In this document: positions 34,306 to 41,791 of the stretch, piece by piece
Position numbering within the stretch: the first letter of the stretch is position 1
How the letters are laid out: each line of letters opens with the position of its first letter
Origin: Saccharopolyspora thermophila
GTDB lineage: Bacteria; Actinomycetota; Actinomycetes; Mycobacteriales; Pseudonocardiaceae
Reading direction: 5' to 3'
Length of the DNA: 64,000 nucleotides
NCBI RefSeq assembly: GCF_014646075.1
Contig: NZ_BMMT01000007.1
Span: forward strand, 124,001-188,000
Position numbers and translations under genes: made by a program
The notes under the pieces: generated by a model
Told to the model about the DNA's origin: nothing
Database searches by the model: none
What the model saw: only the letters and a program-made list of their open reading frames with translations

Positions 34306-35342
34306 CGCCGGTGATCGCGGGGCTGGGTTCGGCGCTGCCCGACACCGTCGAGCAGCAGGTGCTGTGGGACGACTTCTTCCGCGACCACTTCGGCGGGCGG
34401 CCGCTGGCGCGGCGGCTGTTCGCCGCGGCCGGGGTGCGGCGCAGGAACACCGTGGCCAACCCGATCAAGGAGGACCTGTCGGGCTGGTCGACGGCCGCCC
34501 GGATGCGCCGCTTCGACGAGGAGGCACCGCCGCTGGGGCACCGGGCGGTGGCCGCGGCCCTGGCCGACGCGGGTGTCGATGCCGGCGAGATCGGTCTGCT
34601 CACCGTGGCCTCGTGCACCGGATACGGCACCCCGGGGCTGGACATCAAGCTCGTCGACTCCCTCGGCCTGCGCCCGGATCTGCGGCGGTTGTTCGTCGGG
34701 CACATGGGTTGCTACGCGGCGCTGCCCGCGCTCGGCAGCGTCGCCGACTTCGTCACGGCCCAGCACCGGGCGGCGGTGCTGTTGTGTGTGGAGCTGACGT
34801 CGCTGCACATCCAGCCGCCCACCGACGACCCGCAGCAGATCGTCTCGCACGCGCTGTTCGGCGACGCCGCGGTGGCCGCGGTCCTGCACCCGCGGCGGAC
34901 CGGGCGGCTGACGCTGGTGGACCTGGCCGCCTTCACCGACACGAGCGTGCGCGCCCACATGACCTGGGAGATCACCGATCTCGGGTTCCGGATGGGGCTG
35001 TCGCCGCGGGTGCCCGACGTGCTGGCCTGCCACGTCGGCGCGGTGGTCGGCGACCTGCTGGCGCGAAACGGCCTGCGGCGCGGTGACGTCCTCGGTTGGG
35101 CCGTGCACCCGGGCGGGCCGCGCATCCTCGACACCGTCGAGCGGACGCTCGGTCTGCCGCCGGAGGCGTTGTGGCCGTCGCGGGAAGTGCTGGCCGAGCA
35201 CGGCAACTGCTCGTCGGCGACGCTGCTGCTGGTGGTCGAGGAACTGCTGTCCGGCGGGCACCTGGAAGCCGGAGGGCACGTGGTCGCGCTCGCCTTCGGA
35301 CCGGGCCTGACGCTGTATGCGGCGCTGCTGCGGGCGGGGTAG
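34302..35342 (+). CDS. Type III polyketide synthase
   Basis: The 346-residue chalcone-synthase-superfamily enzyme has the complete Cys-His-Asn triad: C137 (FVGHMGCYAAL), H269 (WAVHPGGPRI) and N302 (HGNCSSATL). Such enzymes extend an acyl-CoA starter with malonyl-CoA and cyclise it, giving alkylresorcinols, pyrones or tetrahydroxynaphthalene. Starter choice cannot be read by eye. The GTG at 34302 overlaps the preceding stop (GTGA). Neighbouring prenyltransferase, methyltransferase and flavoprotein genes resemble clusters for prenylated, methylated alkyl-hydroquinones (agq type in Actinoplanes, from memory). Confidence 0.94.
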   Translation: MTPVIAGLGSALPDTVEQQVLWDDFFRDHFGGRPLARRLFAAAGVRRRNTVANPIKEDLSGWSTAARMRRFDEEAPPLGHRAVAAALADAGVDAGEIGLLTVASCTGYGTPGLDIKLVDSLGLRPDLRRLFVGHMGCYAALPALGSVADFVTAQHRAAVLLCVELTSLHIQPPTDDPQQIVSHALFGDAAVAAVLHPRRTGRLTLVDLAAFTDTSVRAHMTWEITDLGFRMGLSPRVPDVLACHVGAVVGDLLARNGLRRGDVLGWAVHPGGPRILDTVERTLGLPPEALWPSREVLAEHGNCSSATLLLVVEELLSGGHLEAGGHVVALAFGPGLTLYAALLRAG

Positions 35343-35344
35343 CG

Positions 35345-36085
35345 GTGGGCGTCGAACCGGTCGCGCTGACGCCGCCGCACGCGGTGCGCTTCCCGCTGGT
35401 CTCGTTGGCGCTGCGCGACGTGGTGCTGCTGAACTGGCCGTGCCCGGCGCCGAAACTGGCACCGCTGCTGCCGCCCCGCACCCACGTCGACGTGTTCGCG
35501 GGCACGGGCTGGATCGGGTTGGTGGGCTTGCGGATCACGCTCACGGGCGTGGTGGGGCTGCGCTGCTCCCGGCGGTTCGACGAGGTCAACGTCCGCACCT
35601 ACGTGGTGGATGACGAGGGGCGGCGCGGCGTGGTGTTCTTCGTGGTCGCGGTCTCCGAGTCCCTTCTCGCGCCATTGGCCGGCGCGGTGGCGCACCTGCC
35701 GTGCCGGGCTTGCGCGCAAGGTCGCGCGTCATCGCCGCGCGGGATCGAGTACCGGGCGACGAGCGGTGATGCGTCGCTGTGCTTCCGGGCCCGCCGCGGC
35801 CACCGCATCGCGCCGACGGACCTGGACCGCTTCCTGACGGCGAGGTGGCGGGTCTACACCCGCTGCCGCGGCACGACGGTCGTGGCTCCGCTGGCGCACG
35901 AGCCGTGGTCGCTGGATGTGGCGCAACTGCGCGACTTCTCCGACAACGGCCTGCTGGCAGTACTGGGTCTGCCGTCCGCACCGCAGATCCCGAGCACCCT
36001 CTTCGCGTCCAGAGTGGACGCTCGTCTTGGCGTACCCGTCCCGCACCACCAAGAGACCCGGCACCACGTAACGTCTTTCGTCTGA
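35345..36085 (+). CDS. DUF2071 (YqjF-like) protein
   Basis: The 246-residue protein matches DUF2071/YqjF: WPCPAPKLAPLLPPRTHVDVFAGTGWIGLVGLRI near residues 30-60 (split here), a CSRRFDEVNVRTYV strand and the FLTARWRVYTR segment near 165-175. Structurally the family is acetoacetate-decarboxylase-like, but the function is unknown. It begins 2 bp after the polyketide synthase stop with a GTG. It often accompanies type III PKS genes in actinomycetes and could act on the polyketide product, perhaps in ring closure or decarboxylation; this is inference. Confidence 0.8.
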   Translation: MGVEPVALTPPHAVRFPLVSLALRDVVLLNWPCPAPKLAPLLPPRTHVDVFAGTGWIGLVGLRITLTGVVGLRCSRRFDEVNVRTYVVDDEGRRGVVFFVVAVSESLLAPLAGAVAHLPCRACAQGRASSPRGIEYRATSGDASLCFRARRGHRIAPTDLDRFLTARWRVYTRCRGTTVVAPLAHEPWSLDVAQLRDFSDNGLLAVLGLPSAPQIPSTLFASRVDARLGVPVPHHQETRHHVTSFV

Positions 36086-36104
36086 TTGCGATCCGCTGTG
36101 GACG

Positions 36105-36142
36105 GAGTGGAGGGCACTTCACTCCGACGGTGCCCTCCACTC
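36105..36142. terminator. Strong bidirectional hairpin between convergent genes
   Basis: Perfect 13-bp arms GAGTGGAGGGCAC (36105-36117) and GTGCCCTCCACTC (36130-36142) with a 12-base loop sit in the 77-bp gap between the DUF2071 and LPMO stops. Confidence 0.8.
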
Positions 36143-36162
36143 GTCACTCGTGCGTGGTGTGG

Positions 36163-36678
36163 TCAGCCGACGTTGAGGTCGATGCAGGCGTAGAAGGCGT
36201 TGGCGGTGTCGGCGATGTTCCAGACCGCGAGGACCTTCTGCCTACCGGAGACGCCGCCAAGGTCGACGGTGTGGGAGAGCTGGCTCGGGGGCTGCTGGCC
36301 GCCCTGGTCGAAGACGGCGATGCGGTTGCCGCCGATGAAGTACTCCCAGGTGGAGGTGCGGTGCGCGGCGGTGAGCTTCCAGTTGAAGGTCACCGAGTTG
36401 CCGACCTGGGTGGCGGTCCAACCCTTGCTGTCGTCGTCCAGTTCCGCGAACCGGCTGTTGCCGCCGCTGCAGCTCTGCAGGCCCTTCGGGCCCTCGACGC
36501 TCTGCGGCTCGTACTTGATGGCCCCGCAGGGAACCGTCCCGGCGGCGCACTGCTGCTGGCGGCTGGGCGGGCTGGTGATCCATCCGTGGGCGCTGGCGGT
36601 GCTGGTGGGGATGGCGACCAGCAGCGGGGCGAGGGCAGCGCCGACCGCGGCGGCGGCGAGCTTCGGCTTGAGGTTCAT
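36163..36678 (-). CDS. AA10 lytic polysaccharide monooxygenase (chitin/cellulose-active)
   Basis: The 171-residue secreted copper enzyme has a signal peptide of 30 residues ending ASA, which leaves His31 as residue 1 of the mature protein (HGWITSPPSR). The second copper ligand is H106 in LTAAHRTSTWEYF, and the axial aromatic lies in NAFYACIDLNV. Two cysteine pairs are likely. Only the catalytic domain is present; there is no carbohydrate-binding module. The ATG at 36678 has GAAGAGGAG upstream. It should oxidatively cleave crystalline chitin or cellulose outside the cell. Confidence 0.94.
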   Translation of the reverse strand: MNLKPKLAAAAVGAALAPLLVAIPTSTASAHGWITSPPSRQQQCAAGTVPCGAIKYEPQSVEGPKGLQSCSGGNSRFAELDDDSKGWTATQVGNSVTFNWKLTAAHRTSTWEYFIGGNRIAVFDQGGQQPPSQLSHTVDLGGVSGRQKVLAVWNIADTANAFYACIDLNVG

Positions 36679-37190
36679 CGCAGCTCCTCTTCGGGGAGAC
36701 GGTGCTGGTGGAGCTCGGCCGAGGAAAGGGAGAGGGGGGCATTCCGGCGACCTGCCGACCAGTCCGGGAGAGCGGTGCCGATCGGGTGGTCTGGACCATA
36801 GATGCGGTTTTTCCGACCCGTCAAGGAAACCGAGCAGCCCGAGGACAGTTCCCGCAGGCCAGCGTGATCCGGTGTGTTTTTCCCAGCGTTTTCGCGATTT
36901 TCCCGCTGCGGTCGCTGCGTCCACTGCGGACACCGGCCAGTCCGGCGACAGCAGCAGGAGCAGCGGCGCGGACCGCACTGGCAGCGCCATGTCCAGCAAG
37001 CTCCCGCAGCACCACAACCGGTTCACCACGGTGTTGCGGACTTGTCGATCATGGCGCGGGCGCCGGTGCTTGTCCAGCCCGAAGCGGGCGGCCAAGCCGA
37101 CCCGGCCGGAACACAGTCCGGTAGACCCTGTTCCCGCCCGGGCGGCCGCGCGAGCCTGATGGGTACCCGGCGACGCGGGAGGGTGTCGTG
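36679..37190. other. Intergenic region between divergent LPMO and nitroreductase genes
   Basis: About 510 bases without a credible gene. It must hold both promoters. A GTCCACTGCGGAC palindrome lies at 36919-36931. Confidence 0.5.
36919..36931. repeat. GTCCAC-type 13-bp palindrome
   Basis: A third exact copy of GTCCACTGCGGAC, here between divergent genes rather than at a 3' end. Confidence 0.5.
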
Positions 37191-38177
37191 ATGCAGCATC
37201 CGGGCGGGAACACGTTGCGCGAGGCCGTCGCGCTGGCCAGCCGCGCTCCGTCGCTGTTCAACGTGCAGCCGTGGCGGTGGCGGGCCGGCGCCGGTGTCCT
37301 GGAGCTGCGGATGGACCGCTCGCGCGTGCTGCCGGAGACCGATCCGACCGGGCGCGAACTGGTCATCAGCAACGGGGCCGCGCTGCACCACGCCGTTCTG
37401 GCGCTGCGGGCGCTGGGTTGGCAGGTGCGCGTCGAGCGGATCCCGGATCCCGCCGAACCGGACCTGCTGGCGACCATCGAGGTGGTCGCCGCAGCGGAAC
37501 CGGGTGGGACCGACGTCGCGCTCGCCGGAGCGGCCTGCGAACGCCACGCCGACCGCAGGCAGTACCGACCCGAGCCGGTGCCGGGTGAACTGCTGGGCGA
37601 TCTCGTGCGGGCCGGTCGGGAATCCGGGGCGGACGTGCTGGTCGTCGAGGGGGAGCAGCGCCACGCTCTGGCCCAGGCGTTCATCAAGGCGGCAGTGATG
37701 CACGGGGCGTCCGAACGCTACCGCGCCGAACTGGCGGCCTGGACCGGGCTGACAGTCGAGGCAGCCGAAGGCATGCCGGAAAGCAGTTCGCCCGTGCACG
37801 GGCAGCGGTACGGCGACGTGGTGGTCCGCGACTACGGGCGCGTGCCGGTCGCACACGAGGAGGTCGGCTCGCCCGCGACCGCGGGCAGCCTCCTGCTGGT
37901 CAGCACCCGCGCTGACGACGTCCGCGCGCACCTGGCGGCCGGTGAGGCGACCAGTGTGGTGCTGTGCCGCGCCGAGCTGGCGGGGCTGGCGAGCTGCCCC
38001 CTCAGCGAGGCGTTCGAAGTGGTCGAAACCCGCGACCACGTGCGCCGAACGGTGCTGCACGGGCAGCAGTACCCGCAACTGGCCATCCGGGTCGGCTGGC
38101 CGCCGCGCACGGAGCGACCGCCGCGGACGCCACGCCGGGAGGTGCGCGAGATGCTCCGGGAACTGGCCGACCGCTGA
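37191..38177 (+). CDS. Acg-type nitroreductase-family flavoprotein (first of a convergent pair)
   Basis: The 328-residue protein belongs to the Acg family (like mycobacterial Rv2032 and Rv3131): LREAVALASRAPSLFNVQPWRW at the start, and a duplicated nitroreductase half with ERHADRRQYRPEPVP near residue 120. Mycobacterial Acg binds FMN but lacks a usable NAD(P)H site and is thought to store flavin during dormancy. The ATG at 37191 (GGGAGGG 7 bp upstream) is preferred to the GTG three bases earlier. It converges on a paralogue at 38202. Confidence 0.88.
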   Translation: MQHPGGNTLREAVALASRAPSLFNVQPWRWRAGAGVLELRMDRSRVLPETDPTGRELVISNGAALHHAVLALRALGWQVRVERIPDPAEPDLLATIEVVAAAEPGGTDVALAGAACERHADRRQYRPEPVPGELLGDLVRAGRESGADVLVVEGEQRHALAQAFIKAAVMHGASERYRAELAAWTGLTVEAAEGMPESSSPVHGQRYGDVVVRDYGRVPVAHEEVGSPATAGSLLLVSTRADDVRAHLAAGEATSVVLCRAELAGLASCPLSEAFEVVETRDHVRRTVLHGQQYPQLAIRVGWPPRTERPPRTPRREVREMLRELADR

Positions 38178-38181
38178 CGCT

Positions 38182-38194
38182 CCCTCGCCGAGGG
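38182..38194. terminator. Short hairpin between convergent nitroreductase genes
   Basis: CCCTC and GAGGG with a 3-base loop occupy the 24-bp gap between the two stops. The stem is only 5 bp, so this is a weak call. Confidence 0.35.
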
Positions 38195-38201
38195 CCCCTG
38201 A

Positions 38202-39185
38202 TCACGCGTCGATCAGGGTGTCGGCGGCTTCGCGGCGCGGTGTGGGAACCGTCGGCGCCCCGTGGCCGATCCGCAGGAGCGCCTGCGGGGCCAGGTCGCC
38301 GCCGAGCAGCCGTCGCAGTTCGTCGCGGGTCTCGGGCACCTCGACGACCTGCGAGAGGACCGAGGCGACCAGGCCGCGGGTCGTCGCGGTCAACCACAGC
38401 CGCTGCAGCGCCTGCCCCGCCTGTAGGTCGGCTTCCCGGCTGCTGCGCGGCGAGCACAGCACGACCAGCAGCGGGGTGGCCTCGAACTCCACCTCGGCCG
38501 AGCGGCTGGCGTGGCCGCCGGTGAAGTCGCGGTGCACCCACTGGTCCTGCGGTTCCGGTTTGGGCCCGGCCCGCGACACCGGCACGCCCTCGGTGGTGTC
38601 GTCAGGCCGCCCGGTCCAGGCCGCCAGTTCGGCACGGAAGCGGGCACTGGCCTGCTGTGCGCGGTTGGCGCGGTGCACCAGACCTTCGAGGGTGCCGCGT
38701 CCGCCCGGCTGCACCACGTGCAACCAGCTTTTCTCCTCGCGGGCCGCGTTGGCCAGCAGATGCCGGACCTCGGCGGACACCGGGGTCGCCCGGAACGGGT
38801 CGCGGTGGGTGTGCCGCCGCGGGATCGCCTCATACAGCAGCGTCATCTCCGGGCGCGGGTTCGCCCGCCCACCGCTGCGCACCTCGGCCAGCGTGGTCGG
38901 CCCGGCCAGATGCGGCAGCAGGGTCACCACCGGCCGCACCCCCGCGTGCTCCAGCGCCAGCCGCAGGTTGAACAGCGCAGCGCCGCACGCCAGCCGCAGC
39001 TCGCGGTCCTCCGGGTCGGCGGCGGGCAGCCGGCGGTCCGGGTCCGCGTGCACCTCGATGGCGTGCGGTAGCACCCGGAAGCGCCAGGGTTGGCTGTTGT
39101 GCAGCGACGGGGCCATCCCGGCCAGCCGGACGCCCTGCTCCACCTCGTCGGGGTCCAGTCCCAGTGCAGCGGGGAACGTGCGCAT
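38202..39185 (-). CDS. Acg-type nitroreductase-family flavoprotein (second of a convergent pair)
   Basis: The 327-residue paralogue has the same plan: VEQGVRLAGMAPSLHNSQPWRFR at the start, then IPRRHTHRDPFRATPVS near residue 125 and RANRAQQASARFRAELAAWTGR near 175. Shared features with the gene at 37191 include the FRAELAAWTG segment. It probably binds FMN. The ATG at 39185 has GGAGAGGAG upstream. The pair, with the stress genes to the right, suggests a hypoxia or dormancy role as in the mycobacterial DosR regulon. Confidence 0.88.
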   Translation of the reverse strand: MRTFPAALGLDPDEVEQGVRLAGMAPSLHNSQPWRFRVLPHAIEVHADPDRRLPAADPEDRELRLACGAALFNLRLALEHAGVRPVVTLLPHLAGPTTLAEVRSGGRANPRPEMTLLYEAIPRRHTHRDPFRATPVSAEVRHLLANAAREEKSWLHVVQPGGRGTLEGLVHRANRAQQASARFRAELAAWTGRPDDTTEGVPVSRAGPKPEPQDQWVHRDFTGGHASRSAEVEFEATPLLVVLCSPRSSREADLQAGQALQRLWLTATTRGLVASVLSQVVEVPETRDELRRLLGGDLAPQALLRIGHGAPTVPTPRREAADTLIDA

Positions 39186-39329
39186 CGCGCGACTCCTCTC
39201 CGGCGTACCGCCACAGTGACGGCGGCAAACGCCCGCAGCCCGGACCGGGTGTGGCTGATGCTGCGCTCCGGTTCCCGCAACATCCATGTGGAACCCCGCC
39301 CCCGCGCCCCAGGGGGGTGGTTCTTCCAA

Positions 39330-39406
39330 CTTTAGGCGAATTCGGGACCTTGCCCGGTGTGTCCCTGGGTGGGTGGTTCTTCTGATGTTCAAGCAAATTC
39401 GGGACC
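39330..39406 (+). repeat. Tandem pair of TTCAGGC-type repeats
   Basis: Copies at 39330-39349 and 39387-39406 are 57 bp apart. Each is preceded by a GGGTGGTTCTTC block, so the repeat unit is longer than the core. The pair lies just before the rtcB remnant, in a 256-bp stretch with no gene. Confidence 0.6.
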
Positions 39407-39441
39407 GTGCAGCTGTGGCGGTTGCTGCGGCTTGCGCTGTC

Positions 39442-39645
39442 AGCCGCGTGATGTCGCTGGTGCATGGGGTGCTGGCGCGCACCGTGCCGGGCGCCCGGTT
39501 CGGCGAGCCGATCTCCTGCCACCACAACCACGTGGCCGAGGAGACCCACGACGGCGTGGACGTCTTGGTGCCCCCGCAAGGACACGATCCGCGCCGGCGC
39601 GGCGACCTGGGCATCATCCCGGGCAGCATGGGCACCGGTCCCTAG
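39442..39645 (+). pseudogene. rtcB: rtcB (RNA-splicing ligase) remnant
   Basis: The translated stretch contains FGEPISCHHNHVAEETHDGVDVLV and, after a disrupted part, GDLGIIPGSMGT, both near-exact RtcB core motifs (the CHHN metal site and the GIIPGSMG loop). Between them the right frame shifts: the expected RKxTIRAG segment is found one frame over, and the original frame returns for GDLGIIP. This implies two compensating indels. A stop follows SMGTGP, and the remaining RtcB sequence (several hundred residues on both sides) is missing. It is a decayed fragment next to short repeats. Confidence 0.8.
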
Positions 39646-39772
39646 GGGGACGACCCGGAAAAAAGGGACGAAAGACCTGGGCATGGTGCGCGGTGGGCCG
39701 GGCATGCTGGCGGCGGTTGCCGGGTGGTCCGGCACCGACTCCACTTCCGACGCAGCACGAGGAGACTGTCTG

Positions 39773-40210
39773 GTGAACCAGACCTGGTACCGCACGCCCG
39801 CCCCGAGCAAGGATGTGACCTGGTTCGAACCGACCTCGCTCTGGACGGAGCAGTCCCGCTCGCCGGAGGCAGGCGCGAAGAGTGTGCCCCCGCCGCGTGC
39901 ACCGGTCGAGCCGGAGGCGCGTCCTCGGCTGGTGATCCACCGCGGACCGGACGCGGGCACGGGGTTCGCGCTGGGCACGCCGCGGGTGACGATCGGTCGG
40001 GCGCGGGACTGCGACATCGTCGTCGATGACGCCACCGTCGCCCGCCACCACGCCGAACTGCGGTGGCGCGACGGCGCCTACGTACTGGAGGACCGCGGTT
40101 CCCTCACCGGGACCTACCTCAACCGCCGCCTCGTGGAACGGGCCGAACTCGCCGACGGCGACGAGATCTGGGTCGGCAAGGCCAGGTTCCTCTTCCGCGC
40201 CGGGAGCTGA
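39773..40210 (+). CDS. FHA-domain protein (GarA-like architecture)
   Basis: The 145-residue protein has a disordered N-terminal half and a C-terminal FHA domain (about 52-143). The phosphothreonine-binding motifs are VTIGRARDCDIVV, VARHHAEL and SLTGTYLNR. GarA and Odhl have the same layout, but their phosphorylated ETTSV motif is not visible here (TWFEPTSLW instead). It would bind Thr-phosphorylated partners of a Ser/Thr kinase. The GTG at 39773 has GAGGAG upstream. A DevR-box-like element lies at 39665-39678. Confidence 0.88.
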   Translation: MNQTWYRTPAPSKDVTWFEPTSLWTEQSRSPEAGAKSVPPPRAPVEPEARPRLVIHRGPDAGTGFALGTPRVTIGRARDCDIVVDDATVARHHAELRWRDGAYVLEDRGSLTGTYLNRRLVERAELADGDEIWVGKARFLFRAGS

Positions 40211-40418
40211 CGCACCGCAGCGCCCAGGGGCGCCGGTCGCCTTGCGGGACCGTCGCCCCCGGGCACCTGGCTCTCCTGGCAACGGGGACTGCGGTGGGTC
40301 CGGGGAGCACGACACGGCGCGGCGAGCGAACGACTTCGGGGCGTAGGGCCCTGGGGAGAAGCCGCGCCGGGGACCAATCTGGAGCAGTCGGATCCGTTTC
40401 CACCCATGCGAGGCGATC

Positions 40419-41024
40419 ATGTCGAACGCGCAGGACAAGGCCGCCATGGCGGCCGCTGACCCACTGGCCCGGCTCGGCCGGTCCTGGGGTTGGTTGATGG
40501 CCTTCGGGATCCTCACCCTGCTCGCCGGCGTCGCCGTGCTGGCGTGGCCGGGTCCAGCGATCCTGACCCTGGCCGTGATCTTCGGGGTTCAGCTGTTCAT
40601 CGGCGGGATCTTCTGGTTCGTCAGGGCCGTCAGCGCGCATCGGGAAGGTGCCCTGGCGCAGGTGCTGCTGGCCGTACTGGCTGTCATCAGCGGCGTGATC
40701 ATCCTGCGGTCGCCGGTGGCGGCGGCCGTCATGTTCCCGATCGTGCTGGGGCTGTTCTGGATGGTCAGCGGCGTCATCGAGACCTTCCACGGCATCATCG
40801 GCAGCCGCGTCGAATCGCGCGGGTGGGCGATCGCGGCCGGGATTCTCAGCGTGCTCGCGGGCATCGCGTTGCTGGCCTACCCCGGCATCGGGCTGGTCAC
40901 CCTGACCTACATCATGGGCATCTGGTTGATCGTCTACGGCGGGATCGCGACTGTTCGCGCGATCCAGACGCGTCCCCACGCGGTCCCCGCACCCGCGCAC
41001 CACGCAGGCCCGGCCCCTGCGTGA
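40419..41024 (+). CDS. HdeD-like (DUF308) membrane protein
   Basis: The 201-residue protein has six hydrophobic helices in three similar pairs (for example WGWLMAFGILTLLAGVAVLAWPG and GWAIAAGILSVLAGIALLAYPG), the duplicated pattern of HdeD/DUF308. HdeD is an acid-stress membrane protein in enterobacteria; the role in actinomycetes is unknown. A 14-bp element at 40246-40259 (GGGACCGTCGCCCC) resembles a DevR-type box. A large hairpin follows the gene. Confidence 0.85.
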   Translation: MSNAQDKAAMAAADPLARLGRSWGWLMAFGILTLLAGVAVLAWPGPAILTLAVIFGVQLFIGGIFWFVRAVSAHREGALAQVLLAVLAVISGVIILRSPVAAAVMFPIVLGLFWMVSGVIETFHGIIGSRVESRGWAIAAGILSVLAGIALLAYPGIGLVTLTYIMGIWLIVYGGIATVRAIQTRPHAVPAPAHHAGPAPA

Positions 41025-41031
41025 CCACGCC

Positions 41032-41095
41032 GAGCCCGCGCCCGCATCGCAGGCCGCGCCGGGAGGCGTCATTCGACGCGTGCGGGCGCGGGTTC
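41032..41095. terminator. Nested hairpin between HdeD-like and Asp23 genes
   Basis: Arms of 15 bp (41032-41046 and 41081-41095, one G-T pair) enclose an inner GCGTC/GACGC stem at 41066-41079. The right arm lies within the end of the Asp23 coding region. It suits a bidirectional terminator. Confidence 0.6.
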
Positions 41096-41563
41096 CTCCT
41101 CCTCACCAGGCACTCGGATGTCGGAAACGGCGATGTTGACCTCCACGACGTCCAAGCCCGTCATCCCCTCCACCGCGGTGATGACGTTGCGGCGCACCGC
41201 GCGGGCCAGTTCCACGATCGAGACGTCGTACTCCACGACGATCTCCAGGTCGATCGCGGCCTGCTTCTGCCCGACCTCGACGACCACACCGGTGGTCTGC
41301 GACGAACTGCCGCCGGGGATGCGTTCGCGCAGCGCTCCGAACGCCCGCGCCATGCCGCCGCCCAGCGCGGCCACCCCCGGCACCTGCCGGGTGGCCGCGA
41401 CGGCGATCTTCTGCACCACGGTGGCGCCGATCGTGGTGCGCCCCTGCGATGTTTCGGCGATCTCACCGGTGCTTCCCGCGGTGCCCCGCCCGGATGTCGT
41501 GGTCCAGTTCGTCCCGGTGCGCTCCGCCTGGGATTCCGCCTTCCGGGCTTCCTGCTCAGCCAT
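41069..41563 (-). CDS. Asp23/Gls24 family envelope-stress protein
   Basis: The 164-residue protein has a disordered N-terminus (about 1-45) and an Asp23 domain with TTIGATVVQKIAVAATRQVPGV, VVVEVGQKQAAIDLEIVVEYDVSI and a terminal VVEVNIAVSDIRV. Asp23/Gls24 proteins are small alkaline- or envelope-stress proteins, often anchored through small membrane partners. No AmaP/DUF2273-type partner is adjacent. The ATG at 41563 has GGAGG upstream. About 228 bases to the next gene hold no feature I can support. Confidence 0.9.
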   Translation of the reverse strand: MAEQEARKAESQAERTGTNWTTTSGRGTAGSTGEIAETSQGRTTIGATVVQKIAVAATRQVPGVAALGGGMARAFGALRERIPGGSSSQTTGVVVEVGQKQAAIDLEIVVEYDVSIVELARAVRRNVITAVEGMTGLDVVEVNIAVSDIRVPGEEEEPAPARVE

Positions 41564-41791
41564 CGCTGCCTCCGTTCGCACTCGCCCCCAGGACCGTCGT
41601 CGTACCCGCAAGCGCCGCCGCGCACACCCTGGCGGGACCCGAGCTCACCGAACCGGCAGGTGATCACCCAGCGAAGGCGGGGACGCGGGTCGAGCGCGGT
41701 GCGACATCGTGGGCCGCAGCACGAAGGTGATGAGCTGGGTCAACGCCCCGTACCGCCGCGCCAGGTGGCGACCGTGCGCGGGCACGGGCCC

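Noticed and set aside
39330-39406. TTCGGGACC within the repeats as DevR boxes
   Set aside because: The conserved part is TTCAGGCRAAYTCGG, not the GGGAC half; copies at 2162 and 22432 do not keep the downstream half-site.
39414-39645. The rtcB-like stretch as a complete small gene
   Set aside because: Key RtcB motifs are split between frames, most of the enzyme is missing and the reading frame ends abruptly; a decayed fragment fits better.
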